Part shown: piece after piece, positions 31,318-40,468 of the stretch
Layout: every line of letters starts with the position of its first letter
Position numbering within the stretch: position 1 is the first letter of the stretch
Source of the DNA: Candidatus Falkowiibacteriota bacterium
GTDB taxonomy: Bacteria > Patescibacteriota > Patescibacteriia > XYB2-FULL-38-15
Assembly: GCA_016214745.1 (NCBI GenBank)
Contig: JACRNW010000017.1
Span: forward strand, 1-43,589
Reading direction: 5' to 3'
DNA length: 43,589 nt
Program-made: the position numbers and the translations under genes
The notes under the pieces: model-generated
Databases searched by the model: none
The model's input: the letters and a program-made list of their open reading frames with translations, nothing else
What the model was told of the DNA's origin: nothing

Positions 31318-32892
31318 TCAATATCTTAAAGCCCTGTTTAGGTTCATAATCGCCCGATATTCTTCCGCCGAAATCGTAATCTGGCCCGTCTTTTCCCGCT
31401 CCGCAATAATTTTATCAACCGATAAACCCTTTTCCATACTTTCGCGGCCAATTTCAAGATAAAGTTTATTGACTTCCGATTCTTGCCATGCTTTAGTTCC
31501 GGCGATCTTTTTGGCAAAATCCTCCCTTTCCAAAAGGTCTATTTTTTCTTTAACTTTTGCGGCCGCGGCCGCGGGGTTTGCGCCAAGCCGCCTCCAATCA
31601 ATAACTGTCATCTCCCTTAATTCCTCAACTGGGCCGACGAGTTTCGGAACATATTTTACGTCATCAAGCCGCGGACGGTTATCTTGCTGCGGCATGGGTC
31701 TTCGAACCCGTGTTGGAGCTGATGGTTTTAAAATTTGAAGCGGTTTTGGTTTTTCTTCTTCCGGCAAATCAAACGGCGTCTTGGTTCTTGCGGGCAAAGC
31801 GGAAGAAACTCCGCTCTCGCGGCCGGCTGTCTCGGATGAAGTGATTTCTTGCGTAGAGGGCGCTCGCGGCGCAGCAAAAACTTTTGGAGTGATACCAGCC
31901 GCTCCAAGCCGGACTCCAACCGGCGGAGCCATTAATTCTTCCGGTACAGCCATTGGCGAAGCTTCTTTTTTAGTAATTTCCTGCCAACGCGCGTCCATTT
32001 TCGCTTTTACGCCGCCAAAAGTTTTTTCCTCAATTTCCCCGGATTTTGCCTTTTCTTCATCCATGGCAATTTTTATTTTTTGAAGTTCAGTTTTTTTTGT
32101 CCTTTCCTCCAACTTTTGAAATTTATCGCGGGCGATGCCGAGAATTTTTTCCAACTGATCAGGAGTTAAATTAATCCCCTTTGGTCCGACTTCGCCGCTT
32201 AAAGTTTCTCTGGTTTCAAAACCGTCGCGAATATCTTTAAGATGAGTCAATAAAATTCCTTCTAATTTTTTCCGCGCTTCCCCGACTAAAATGATTTTAC
32301 TTTCATCAATAATTTCTTTGACAATTTTTTCCGCCTCGGCTGGTTTTATTCCCGCCATCGTTTTCGGCAATTTCTGTTTTGCCGCCAAAATTTCCGCCTC
32401 ATCAGCTCTAGAAAAAACAAACTCCCGAACTCCCGGAGGCAATTCCGGCGTTTTCGGTTCTGGCGCGGGAGCGGCCTTCGGCTCTGCCTCAGGAATTACG
32501 CCCGCTCTCGGAAGCGGCTTTCGCAGAGATGCGGCTTTCGGCAATTTCTCCGCCTTAACATCTCTAATCAATTTAATAACTAAATCCGCCTGCTCGGGCG
32601 TTAATCCCATGCCGCCCTGGCTCGTTCCTCTCGTAAGAGTGCTTTTTGTTTCAAACCTGTCTCGGACATCTTTTGAATATGCTTCAACTATTTCCGCGAA
32701 CCGTTCTTTTAAATCTTCACTCAAAACTATCCCGCTCTTTTTTAAAACTTCGTCTGTCAATTTTGACGTTGATGCCGCCGTTTGGGGCATAACCCGCGGC
32801 TCCTCAACTAAATCATAAAGTTTACCGCCTCGCAAAACCTTAAAGCGGCCGCTCGAATCTTTAATGAGAATTTCGTCTTCAAATTGGACCAT
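31318..32892 (-). CDS. Ala/Pro-rich protein with a duplicated helical domain
   Basis: A 524-residue soluble protein; family not recognised. Two related segments of about 70 residues are visible: the first (about 43-115) contains YSKDVRDRFETKSTLTRG and GLTPEQADLVIKLI; the second (about 185-260) contains HLKDIRDGFETRETLSGE and NLTPDQLEKILGI. A Pro/Ala/Lys-rich stretch separates them, and a longer disordered region follows (about 320-420). The C-terminus (about 420-524) is helical. No membrane helix or signal peptide is visible. It lies just upstream of the PrgI-like gene within the secretion run, so an adaptor or cytoplasmic scaffold role is possible (inference). Confidence 0.7.
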   Translation of the reverse strand: MVQFEDEILIKDSSGRFKVLRGGKLYDLVEEPRVMPQTAASTSKLTDEVLKKSGIVLSEDLKERFAEIVEAYSKDVRDRFETKSTLTRGTSQGGMGLTPEQADLVIKLIRDVKAEKLPKAASLRKPLPRAGVIPEAEPKAAPAPEPKTPELPPGVREFVFSRADEAEILAAKQKLPKTMAGIKPAEAEKIVKEIIDESKIILVGEARKKLEGILLTHLKDIRDGFETRETLSGEVGPKGINLTPDQLEKILGIARDKFQKLEERTKKTELQKIKIAMDEEKAKSGEIEEKTFGGVKAKMDARWQEITKKEASPMAVPEELMAPPVGVRLGAAGITPKVFAAPRAPSTQEITSSETAGRESGVSSALPARTKTPFDLPEEEKPKPLQILKPSAPTRVRRPMPQQDNRPRLDDVKYVPKLVGPVEELREMTVIDWRRLGANPAAAAAKVKEKIDLLEREDFAKKIAGTKAWQESEVNKLYLEIGRESMEKGLSVDKIIAEREKTGQITISAEEYRAIMNLNRALRY

Positions 32893-32957
32893 TTCAATTT
32901 TTTAGTGTTCAGAAATAATTTTAAAATTACAACTGTATTTTGTCCCGCTAGCGCAGG

Positions 32958-34214
32958 CTAAGTTCCCGCTTGCCACGACGCAAGATAATCTTTTTGCTCG
33001 GGCGTTAATTTGTCTATTGTAACTCCCATGGTCTTAAGTTTCATTTCTGCAATGGCTTCATCAATTTTTTCCGGTACGGTATAAACCCTTTTTTCTAATT
33101 TTTTCCAATTTTTTGCGATAAATTCCGCAGAAAGAGCTTGATTGGAAAAAGACATATCCATCACGGAGGCGGGATGGCCTTCAGCCGCAGTCAAATTGAG
33201 AAGTCTTCCTTTAGCCAAAAGATATATTTTTTTGCCGCTCCGGAGAGTGAACTCGTCAACAAATTCACGCACCGCGCGGACTCTTTTTGTCATTTTTCTT
33301 AAATCCAACAAATTAAGTTCAACGTCAAAGTGCCCCGCGTTTGCAATAACCGCTCCGTCTTTCATTTTTTTAAAATGTTCCCCTCTTATGACGCTTTTAT
33401 CACCGGTCAAAGTTATAAAAATATCACCGCGTCCGGCTGCCTCGGCAATCGGCATTACTTTATAACCTTCAATTTTCGCCTCAAGCGCCCGCAAAGAATC
33501 AACTTCAATAATAATTACTTCAGCACCCATGCCCTTGGCGCGAAGAGCGACTCCCCTGCCGCACCAACCATAACCGCAGATGACTAAAGTTTTTCCGGCT
33601 AAAAGAAAACCTGTCGCCCGGATTAAACCGTCAATTGTTGACTGCCCCGTGCCGTATCGATTATCAAATAAATATTTCGTCCGCGCTTCGTTCACGGCCA
33701 CAACCGGAAATTGGAGCACGCCGGCGCGTTCCATGCTTCTGATGCGCATTACTCCGGTTGTTGTTTCTTCCGCAGAACCCCAAATTTCTTTTGCTTGTTT
33801 TTTTCGCGTACCATGTAAAAAAGAAATTAAATCTGCCCCGTCATCTATGGTTATTTTTGGCCGACGAGCTAAAACCTCCTCAATATGTTTATAATAACTT
33901 CTTGGATCCTCACCCCGCACGGCGAAAACCGGAATTTTGAAATATTTTACGATCGCTGCCGCCGCGTCATCCTGAGTTGACAAGGGATTTGAGGCGCAAA
34001 GAAATACCTCCGCTCCGCCGCTCTTTAGCGTCCGCGCCAAATTCGCCGTCTCGGCAGTAATATGTAGACAAGCTCCTATGCACACGCCTCGAAGCGGCTT
34101 CTCGCGAGAAAATCTTCCTCTAATAAGACGCAACACGTCCATTTGCCGTTCAGCCCACAAAACCCGATCCAACCCCTTCCTGGCGAGTTTTATATCTTTA
34201 ATGTCGTATTTCAT
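32958..34214 (-). CDS. ahcY: Adenosylhomocysteinase (S-adenosyl-L-homocysteine hydrolase)
   Basis: Splits S-adenosylhomocysteine, the product of methyl transfer, into adenosine and homocysteine using bound NAD. At 418 residues it has ACLHITAETANLARTL (about 48-63), DDGADL (124-129), SAEETTTGV (about 147), VNEARTKYLFDNRYGTGQS (174-192) and the NAD-binding GYGWCGRG (214-221). The C-terminus, LTPEQKDYLASW, is the short form seen in archaea and many bacteria, lacking the eukaryotic-type Lys-Tyr tail. It is 11 bases downstream of metK, so the two form a SAM-cycle pair embedded in the secretion run. Confidence 0.96.
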   Translation of the reverse strand: MKYDIKDIKLARKGLDRVLWAERQMDVLRLIRGRFSREKPLRGVCIGACLHITAETANLARTLKSGGAEVFLCASNPLSTQDDAAAAIVKYFKIPVFAVRGEDPRSYYKHIEEVLARRPKITIDDGADLISFLHGTRKKQAKEIWGSAEETTTGVMRIRSMERAGVLQFPVVAVNEARTKYLFDNRYGTGQSTIDGLIRATGFLLAGKTLVICGYGWCGRGVALRAKGMGAEVIIIEVDSLRALEAKIEGYKVMPIAEAAGRGDIFITLTGDKSVIRGEHFKKMKDGAVIANAGHFDVELNLLDLRKMTKRVRAVREFVDEFTLRSGKKIYLLAKGRLLNLTAAEGHPASVMDMSFSNQALSAEFIAKNWKKLEKRVYTVPEKIDEAIAEMKLKTMGVTIDKLTPEQKDYLASWQAGT

Positions 34215-34225
34215 TAAAATTTAAT

Positions 34226-35407
34226 TTATTTGAAAATTTTTCTAAATTCCCGCACCTTATCCAATTTTTCCCAGGGTAAATTAAGATCCGGCCTGCCGAA
34301 ATGACCGTAAGATGCGGTTTGTCTGTAAATCGGCCGGCGCAAATTAAGCGTCTTAATTATTCCGACCGGAGAAAAATCAAAAATCTTTTTAATTGCCGCC
34401 AAAATTTTTTCATCGGCGACGTTTGCCGTCCCAAAAGTATTTAAACTCAAAGCCAGGGGTTCTTCTCCCCCAATGACATAAGCAAGACCAAACTCGCATC
34501 GCTCCGCCAAACCCGCGGCGACCACATTTTTTGCCACATAACGAGCCATATAAGATCCGGCTCGATCAACTTTGGTCGGATCTTTACCGGAATAAGCTCC
34601 TCCGCCATGACTGCCGGCGCCTCCGTAAGTATCAACGATTATTTTTCTCCCGGTACAGCCCGTATCAGCCACCGGTCCGCCAACAACAAACCGACCAGTA
34701 TTGTTTATAAAAAATTTAGTTTTTCCGTCCAGCCACTTTCCGCAAACCGGCTTTATCACTGTTTTTAAAATATCAGCTCTCAACTTTTTTAAATCAACGT
34801 TTGGATCGTGCTGCGCCGCAATTACAACCGCATCAATTCTTTTTGGTTTATAACTTTTCACTTTTAACTTTTCACTTTTAACTTCTTTATATTCAACCGT
34901 AACCTGCGTTTTCCCGTCCGGCCGTAAATATTTTAAAATTCTTTTTTTCCTTACTTCAGTCAAACGTTTTGCCAGGCGATGAGCCAAAGTAATCGGCAAT
35001 GGCATCAATTCTGGCGTTTCACGGCAAGCGAAACCGGACATCATTCCCTGGTCTCCCGCGCCCAATTTTTCCTTTTTTTTCAAAACTCCCAGAGCAATAT
35101 CCGGACTCTGCTCGTGAATTGAATTTAAAATCCCGACGGTACGATAATCAAAACCATATTCGGGCTTGTCATAGCCGACTTCGCTTAGAACTCGCCGAAC
35201 GAGAGAATGAATGTTCACGTAAGTTTTTGTCGTTATCTCTCCGGTCACCACAATAAAACCCATCCCAGCCATCACTTCGCAGGCCACTCTTGATTTTGGG
35301 TCGGTTTTTAAAATTTCATCCAAAACTAAATCTGCGATTTGATCGCATATTTTATCCGGATGGCCTTCGGTGACTGATTCTGAAGTTACAAATTTTTTAT
35401 CCAGCAT
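34226..35407 (-). CDS. metK: S-adenosylmethionine synthetase
   Basis: Makes SAM from methionine and ATP. At 393 residues it has the N-terminal [18 protein letters not shown], the loop [12 protein letters not shown] (ATP-binding GAGDQG, about 117-122), and [20 protein letters not shown] (phosphate-binding, about 270-290). All family motifs are intact. Residues about 171-189 carry [16 protein letters not shown] at the position where homologues have a short turn between VTVEY and the [13 protein letters not shown] strand. This insertion matches the intergenic AAAGT/ACTTT word family (see repeat). It lies downstream of a hypothetical gene and just before ahcY. SAM would serve, among others, the window's own methyltransferase. 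Confidence 0.96.
   Translation of the reverse strand: MLDKKFVTSESVTEGHPDKICDQIADLVLDEILKTDPKSRVACEVMAGMGFIVVTGEITTKTYVNIHSLVRRVLSEVGYDKPEYGFDYRTVGILNSIHEQSPDIALGVLKKKEKLGAGDQGMMSGFACRETPELMPLPITLAHRLAKRLTEVRKKRILKYLRPDGKTQVTVEYKEVKSEKLKVKSYKPKRIDAVVIAAQHDPNVDLKKLRADILKTVIKPVCGKWLDGKTKFFINNTGRFVVGGPVADTGCTGRKIIVDTYGGAGSHGGGAYSGKDPTKVDRAGSYMARYVAKNVVAAGLAERCEFGLAYVIGGEEPLALSLNTFGTANVADEKILAAIKKIFDFSPVGIIKTLNLRRPIYRQTASYGHFGRPDLNLPWEKLDKVREFRKIFK
34851..34886. repeat. Intergenic-type short-word repeat inside metK
   Basis: TAACTTTTCACTTT words repeated two to three times lie in frame in metK. They are the same words as in the spacer at 11098-11214 and encode the Lys/Glu/Val/Ser-rich insertion. 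Confidence 0.75.
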
Positions 35408-35427
35408 ATTAATTCAAAAAAATTATA

Positions 35428-36876
35428 TTACTTGACCCAACCAAACTCTTTTTTTGCTTCGTCAAAGTAAACGGTGTTATTATATTTTTTATTTCCAGCT
35501 TTCTTTAAAATATTAACAATTTGCATGCCGATTCTCGCCGCCTCGTTTTCCGCGAGGCCGAGCTGCTCTTCAAAAATAAATCTGAGTAGGGCAACAAAAT
35601 ATTGAGGGGCCGTCGGATTAACTTTCAAACCGCCGACATCTTGCTCTCGATTTTCTTTACGAAAATAATCAACCAGTGAATTCTGGAAACGCTTATCTAA
35701 AAGAAGGGCGTCTAATTTTTGTTCGCTTGCGGCAACACGAAGCAGAGCCGTCACTTTTATTTTTTCCGGAGCCTTGCCGGGAGTCTTCGGAAAAATATTT
35801 TCATAAACTAAATTTTTGATTTTTTCTTTATTTTCTCCTATTAATTTTGCTGCTTCCTTTTCCTCTTTTTTTACAGCTTCCTCTTCAACGGGAGATCCTT
35901 GATATATTTTTACAATATCTTCGGGCGTAACCGGGATTTCTTCGGCCTCTTTGGGAATCATTTTCTCCTGCCCAATTTTCCGATAAAAAGTTTTGGTTGC
36001 CTGCACCAGCGCCGGCTGGAACATCAGGTAATCGTAAAAATTTAATAATTTCAAAAGAAAATCTCTGTCTGCCTCTGAAAGTCTTTGGGCATTTTTATCT
36101 TGATTTGCAAAAGTCGCCTCTTCCACCGCGCCGCGCGATCCCGGTTTTTCAAAAAATAATTCGTAATTTCGGAGCCAATTCCTAATAGTCGGGTCTTCCT
36201 TTCCGCCCGCACCTTTTGGCTCTAATGCCCCGCCGCCAATTTTTTCTTCATTTTCCCTTATGGCGCTTATCATTTTTTTTCGCCGTTCTCCGCCAACAAT
36301 ATCATCTGAATAAACCGACAATCTATCAACAATTTTTTCTTTTAAATCAAATTCTCCCGATTCAATCCCAAAACGCAAATTAGTTCGGAGAAGTTCTTCG
36401 GCGTCCTCATCGGGCAAAGTCGAAAAAACAAAATATCTCAAACGCCGAACGATACTCGCGTATTCTACCGCGAGTTCCGGCTCGTCTCTTCCGAGCGTCG
36501 GCAATTTATTCAACATTTCCAAAAGGCGCCGCAGAAGATCAACCGCCTCGCCAACCTCTTTGTCTTTTTCTAATTCAAAAACCAAACTTTTTACCTGTTC
36601 CAGAGTAGTTTGATTTGCCAACTGCGCCGGCGGCAAGGCCAAAAAATCTTCAAGCCGCATTGCGACTGCACTAACCGGAGAAAGCACCACTCCTCTGATT
36701 TTTTCCGCCAGAGAAAGAGCAACTTTTTGCTGCTCATCCATAAGCGAAACCATTTCTCTCAATTCTTCGTTAGTCATTTCCGGCAACAAACCCAGCCACT
36801 TTTTTCGTTCACTTTCCGCGACAAAAGGGCTTAGAAGTAAATTTTTAAATTGTTCTTTTAGTTCTGCTTGAGCCAT
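35428..36876 (-). CDS. Hypothetical helical protein in the secretion locus
   Basis: A 482-residue protein, almost wholly helical and highly charged, with no membrane helix and no signal peptide. The N-terminal segment (about 5-60) has LSPFVAESERKKWLGLLPEM followed by TNEELREMVSLMDEQQKVAL, a motif style I associate with Patescibacteria hypotheticals. The middle (about 100-330) is rich in Glu and Lys. The C-terminus (about 400-482) has VDYFRKENREQDVGGLKVN and FDEAKKEFGWVK. I do not recognise the family. It is between the VirB6-like protein and metK with 11 and 20 bases of spacing, so it is almost surely co-transcribed with the secretion genes; a cytoplasmic partner is possible (inference). Confidence 0.7.
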   Translation of the reverse strand: MAQAELKEQFKNLLLSPFVAESERKKWLGLLPEMTNEELREMVSLMDEQQKVALSLAEKIRGVVLSPVSAVAMRLEDFLALPPAQLANQTTLEQVKSLVFELEKDKEVGEAVDLLRRLLEMLNKLPTLGRDEPELAVEYASIVRRLRYFVFSTLPDEDAEELLRTNLRFGIESGEFDLKEKIVDRLSVYSDDIVGGERRKKMISAIRENEEKIGGGALEPKGAGGKEDPTIRNWLRNYELFFEKPGSRGAVEEATFANQDKNAQRLSEADRDFLLKLLNFYDYLMFQPALVQATKTFYRKIGQEKMIPKEAEEIPVTPEDIVKIYQGSPVEEEAVKKEEKEAAKLIGENKEKIKNLVYENIFPKTPGKAPEKIKVTALLRVAASEQKLDALLLDKRFQNSLVDYFRKENREQDVGGLKVNPTAPQYFVALLRFIFEEQLGLAENEAARIGMQIVNILKKAGNKKYNNTVYFDEAKKEFGWVK

Positions 36877-36887
36877 AAATTAATCTC

Positions 36888-39563
36888 TTATGTTTTCTTT
36901 TTCCGCGACCCGACTTTTTTGCCAATTTCATCCATTCTTCTCTGGTATTCGCCTATTTTGTCAACCGCTACCTGGAAACCGCTGACCGCGCCGCCCAAAG
37001 CGTCGGAAATGGTCGTACTGCCGCGAGTAATTTCTGACGCCGCCTGGCCCAAACCAGTTTTCAGATCGCCCATAGATCGTTTCAAATCGTCAAAATTCAC
37101 TTTACCTGAAAAATTACGCATTTCACCAACAAGATTGTTTATCACCTGCTCAAGAGCAGCTGTATCAATAGTTACCGGCGCGGCTGGAGCAGCGGGTGTG
37201 GGGGGTGTTGGAGCGGGAGGAGCCGCCGGAGGAGCACCACCCGGGGCAGGAGCCGCCGGAGGAACACCACCCGGGGCAGGAGCGGCGCCAGCGGCCGCTG
37301 CCTTTGCTTTCGGCTGCGGCGCACCCTTTCGGGCGGCCCATCCCTGCGCCGTGGCGAGTTTATCAAAACTATCGTAAGTAGTACCATTATAAGTCACTCC
37401 CTGGCCGCCAACTTTGTCAAAAATTGCACCAACTGCCAGTGGGTTTGTCTCCCACTTATGTTTAATACCGCTCATCATTGTGTCAGTAACCGTAAAAGTC
37501 CGGGAGGAAGTATCAAATTTACCAAACATATCCGCCAAACGAGCCGGCGTGTACCTTTGAATTTCTTGAGTGTCAGACATACTGCCATAAATTCTTTCCC
37601 AGTTGCCCTTTTCAAAATCTCCGCCCTCAGCCCAAACATGCGTTTTTAGAGCTGGATCATATCTCAAGGCAGAAAAATTATGTGGATGCATCTTCAATTG
37701 ATCGCGAGTGGGCATTTTATTGATTTCCGAATGGGCATAATCCGAAGATTCTTTGGGATCTTTTCTTTCCGCCCACTCATCTTTGGCAATATCATATTTC
37801 GCTACGCCAGCATATTCGTAATGGTTAATCTTCTTACCCGCCTCTCCAATATCAAATGCGGCTCTTAGTCCTTGCTGGTCTGTACCACAACCATCTTTTA
37901 AGAAACTGTGCACTGTCTCCTGGTCAATCGTATCTCCATACTTTTCTTTAAAAAAATCTGTTGACAAAGCATCATCAATATGCCCCTCAACGGCCATAGA
38001 CATTAATAACGAACGTCTCCTATCCTCATATTCAGAACCTTTTTTACCCCAAATTCTCGACAAAGCCGCCGCCTTTTGTTCTTTATTCATCTTTGAATAA
38101 TCTTTGGCAAACGCGGATTCTTGACTTCGTCGCAAAGCATCTTCATATGGGACTCTTACCTTACCAAACGTCATAATGCGGTCAGCCACGCCTCGGCCTC
38201 TAGCCAGCGCCTGTTCTTGCGCGTCCTTCTTGTCTTCCTCTCTTCTCTTTTTTAAGCCGCGATAAACAGCAACCGGGTTAGCCCAACCTGGCGCCGTCTC
38301 ATTATACTTTTGCCCCAAATATCCAGCGCCGGCTTTGATGCCGCCCACAAACGGAGCTTTACCAACTTTCCACGCCAGGCCCATTCCCTTTCTTACTCCG
38401 CTTGCACCCCATCTAAACGGAGTTGCCCCCGCTCTCCGGAGACCCGATAGTGCCGCGCCGGCCGCTTCAGAACCGACAACTCCCATTTTTTTCGTAAACA
38501 TCAACCCAACCAAAAGCAAAGTAACGCCCACCACGAGCGACGACAAATTATTATATTTTCCAACATCGCCCAGACCGTTCGCGGTATCCAAAGCTGTAGA
38601 ATCAATCCCAAGTTCTGCGCCGGCATTGCCTCCGCCAGCCACAATTAAAGACAGCCAAATGAAAAATGCTAAAATCGGTCCGGTAATAACATTTTTGGTA
38701 AATTCATCCCACCATTGTTTAGCATATGTCTGGCCTTGCGGAAAAGAAGCTAAAAGATAAGCAAGGGGCGAAAGAACAATCAGAGTCCAAAGCACCACAA
38801 CTCTCGCGACGAGCACTACCATTAAAACTCCCACGGTTATGGTGGCAACTAAAACCACAATCATGGCCAAAAGAGCTGTGCCCACCAAATCCCACTGCTG
38901 GCCAGCCGCAGCCGTTCCCTCGGCAAGATTGTCAAAACTGAATAGTTGATTAATGCCCAGCGCCTGAAAAAAATTCGCGCCGGCGGCGGCCTGGAAAGCG
39001 TTTACGAAAGTCAACATTATCACCTGGGCAAAATCAATAATAATGCCGCAGATTGTTTTACTAAAGTTAATTAAAACTGCCATCAACAAAAGTTTTGGCA
39101 GTAATTTTTTGTATGAATAGGCCTCAACCCGCAAAATCGTGGCAATGGAAATGATAAGCAAAATCAGAACAAAAAACATGTTGGCCACGTCGCGGACAAT
39201 CACCCATCCCGTAACTACGGCTGTGGCTTGCAAAAAACTATTATATGCCGCCACGTCCACCAACATTCCCACCACCCAAGTAAAAAGTTTACCCAAAAGT
39301 TTCGCAAAACCGGCAAGTAAATTAACCATTATTGTGTCAAAAGCTGCGATGGCGTTTGAAATCCCCTCAGCAATTTCTACGCCACCCCAAACCGCCAAAG
39401 CGCCCGCCCCAACCCAACCAATGGCTTTAGCGATCGTTCCTCCCTTTACGGCCTCCGCTGGTTTAGCAAAACCAAAAAGTCCAAAGGCCAAAGCGCCCGT
39501 CAGAGCGGCCAATACCAAAATCGCCACCAAGACTTTTCTTTTTGGGCTAAAAAATTCAAACAT
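36888..39563 (-). CDS. VirB6/TrbL-like polytopic membrane protein
   Basis: An 891-residue protein. The first half has about eight hydrophobic helices (from residue 12 to about 365), including VLVAILVLAALTGALAFGLF, MFFVLILLIISIATILRV and GVLMVVLVARVVVLWTLIVL followed by SPLAYLL, the layout of VirB6/TrbL channel proteins of type IV secretion systems. The second half is soluble and charged (about 390-740), then a Pro/Ala/Gly-rich linker (about 760-800, repeats of PAPGGAPPA) and a final helical segment (about 805-870). Long soluble tails after the channel domain are known in VirB6 relatives. A promoter at 39600-39628 lies directly upstream. It probably forms the inner-membrane pore. Confidence 0.82.
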   Translation of the reverse strand: MFEFFSPKRKVLVAILVLAALTGALAFGLFGFAKPAEAVKGGTIAKAIGWVGAGALAVWGGVEIAEGISNAIAAFDTIMVNLLAGFAKLLGKLFTWVVGMLVDVAAYNSFLQATAVVTGWVIVRDVANMFFVLILLIISIATILRVEAYSYKKLLPKLLLMAVLINFSKTICGIIIDFAQVIMLTFVNAFQAAAGANFFQALGINQLFSFDNLAEGTAAAGQQWDLVGTALLAMIVVLVATITVGVLMVVLVARVVVLWTLIVLSPLAYLLASFPQGQTYAKQWWDEFTKNVITGPILAFFIWLSLIVAGGGNAGAELGIDSTALDTANGLGDVGKYNNLSSLVVGVTLLLVGLMFTKKMGVVGSEAAGAALSGLRRAGATPFRWGASGVRKGMGLAWKVGKAPFVGGIKAGAGYLGQKYNETAPGWANPVAVYRGLKKRREEDKKDAQEQALARGRGVADRIMTFGKVRVPYEDALRRSQESAFAKDYSKMNKEQKAAALSRIWGKKGSEYEDRRRSLLMSMAVEGHIDDALSTDFFKEKYGDTIDQETVHSFLKDGCGTDQQGLRAAFDIGEAGKKINHYEYAGVAKYDIAKDEWAERKDPKESSDYAHSEINKMPTRDQLKMHPHNFSALRYDPALKTHVWAEGGDFEKGNWERIYGSMSDTQEIQRYTPARLADMFGKFDTSSRTFTVTDTMMSGIKHKWETNPLAVGAIFDKVGGQGVTYNGTTYDSFDKLATAQGWAARKGAPQPKAKAAAAGAAPAPGGVPPAAPAPGGAPPAAPPAPTPPTPAAPAAPVTIDTAALEQVINNLVGEMRNFSGKVNFDDLKRSMGDLKTGLGQAASEITRGSTTISDALGGAVSGFQVAVDKIGEYQRRMDEIGKKVGSRKKKT

Positions 39564-39599
39564 AATTAATCTGTTTTTCTTTTACTTCGTCTTTGTAAT

Positions 39600-39628
39600 A
39601 TTATACTACAAAAATGGACGCAAGCCAA
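39600..39628 (-). promoter_or_regulatory. Sigma70-type promoter of the VirB6-like gene
   Basis: On the minus strand TTGGCT (39623-39628), a 17-base spacer and perfect TATAAT (39600-39605), 37 bases before the start codon. Confidence 0.6.
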
Positions 39629-39630
39629 AC

Positions 39631-40272
39631 TTAACTTACAAGAAATCCAATAATCATCGCGAGAAAGATAAATCCTGAAAGCAACCCTAAAATTGTGCAG
39701 CCAATATAAATAAACGGTCCGGCGATAAAACTCGCGTATTTTTTCATAGAGCCAGCCGCCTCGCCCGCTTCTTGCACGGCGCCAAGCACTCCTCCTCCCC
39801 CTCCGCCGCCTTCAGTTTTAGCTAATTTCTTTTCTTCTTTTTTAGCTTTTTCCACTATTGTTTCTCCTGCAGTAATCGTCGCCCGCGAAGCCATTGAAGC
39901 AAAGAGTCCAATAATAAGGAAAATCACGCCGATAAGCAAAAGGGGCAAGCCAAAAACTAAACCAATAATAGTTAGTCCTGTGCCGACACCAAAAGAAACA
40001 AGAGTTGTTCCCACTCGTTGAAAAATAAAAGAAGTCGCCTGCCCCATCCGGCCAGCCAATTTTATGCCCTGCCCGGTCTTTTTTTGCGCCGCGAGCCGCG
40101 CCTTTTTTCCCGAGAGCGCGCCTTGGGCCGCCCGCTCTGCTTCCGGCGACTCCAGCGTCTCTGGTTCTTCCGGCGGCGCCTCTTCTTGTGGCTCTTCGGC
40201 CGGCTTGCTCGCCGACGCCGTTTGGGCCTGGCGTAATTCACTTTGAAAATCTTGCTCTTCGTTGTCTGCCAT
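39631..40272 (-). CDS. Small membrane protein at the head of the secretion locus
   Basis: A 213-residue protein. The first 60 residues are acidic and Glu/Pro-rich (SKPAEEPQEEAPPEEPETLE), followed by a basic stretch. Three or four hydrophobic helices follow: about 87-107 and 108-128 (SFGVGTGLTIIGLVFGL, LLLIGVIFLIIGLFASMA), then a Gly-rich linker of eight glycines near residue 155, then about 183-212 (FIYIGCTILGLLSGFIF). No family recognised. It has its own extended -10 promoter at 40326. Its position just before the VirB6-like gene suggests an inner-membrane component (inference). Confidence 0.72.
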   Translation of the reverse strand: MADNEEQDFQSELRQAQTASASKPAEEPQEEAPPEEPETLESPEAERAAQGALSGKKARLAAQKKTGQGIKLAGRMGQATSFIFQRVGTTLVSFGVGTGLTIIGLVFGLPLLLIGVIFLIIGLFASMASRATITAGETIVEKAKKEEKKLAKTEGGGGGGGVLGAVQEAGEAAGSMKKYASFIAGPFIYIGCTILGLLSGFIFLAMIIGFLVS

Positions 40273-40325
40273 TGGAATAACTTAAAATTGTCTGCGCTTT
40301 AATTCGCAAACTTTTTATTTAATTT

Positions 40326-40334
40326 ATTATAACA
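40326..40334 (-). promoter_or_regulatory. Extended -10 promoter for the leftward secretion run
   Basis: On the minus strand TGTTATAAT (perfect TATAAT with the TG extension) lies about 54 bases before the start codon. No good -35 is seen, as is common for extended -10 promoters. Confidence 0.55.
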
Positions 40335-40367
40335 CAAAAAGGTCTGAACCGGGAGATGTCCCCAACC

Positions 40368-40395
40368 TTGACAAAGCCTCAAAATAAGGTAGATT
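40368..40395 (+). promoter_or_regulatory. Probable promoter of the Ig-repeat lipoprotein gene
   Basis: TTGACA (40368-40373), a 16-base spacer and TAGATT (40390-40395). The start point would be near 40402, just before the first leader hairpin. Confidence 0.55.
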
Positions 40396-40408
40396 TAAAG
40401 CAGCAAAA

Positions 40409-40450
40409 GGCGGCGCAAGGTGCGCCGCCAAGAATCCGCCGGAGGGGCGG
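40409..40450 (+). promoter_or_regulatory. Two-hairpin leader of the Ig-repeat lipoprotein gene
   Basis: Hairpin 1: GGCGGCGCA, loop AGG, TGCGCCGCC (40409-40429), a perfect 9-pair stem. Hairpin 2: CCGCC, loop GGAGG, GGCGG (40436-40450). The purine-rich ribosome-binding site (GAGAGG) starts right after. The second lipoprotein gene has the same layout at 42865-42911. Confidence 0.7.
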
Positions 40451-40468
40451 AAAGAGAGAGGTGTTGAG

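Noticed and set aside
31561-31580. Long GC palindrome near GGCCGCGGCCGC
   Set aside because: It is an alanine run in a coding sequence; no other sign of a regulatory or recombination site.
37172-37387. Arg/Pro/Leu-rich frames opposite the Pro/Ala linker of the VirB6-like gene
   Set aside because: Shadow frames of a GC-rich low-complexity linker.
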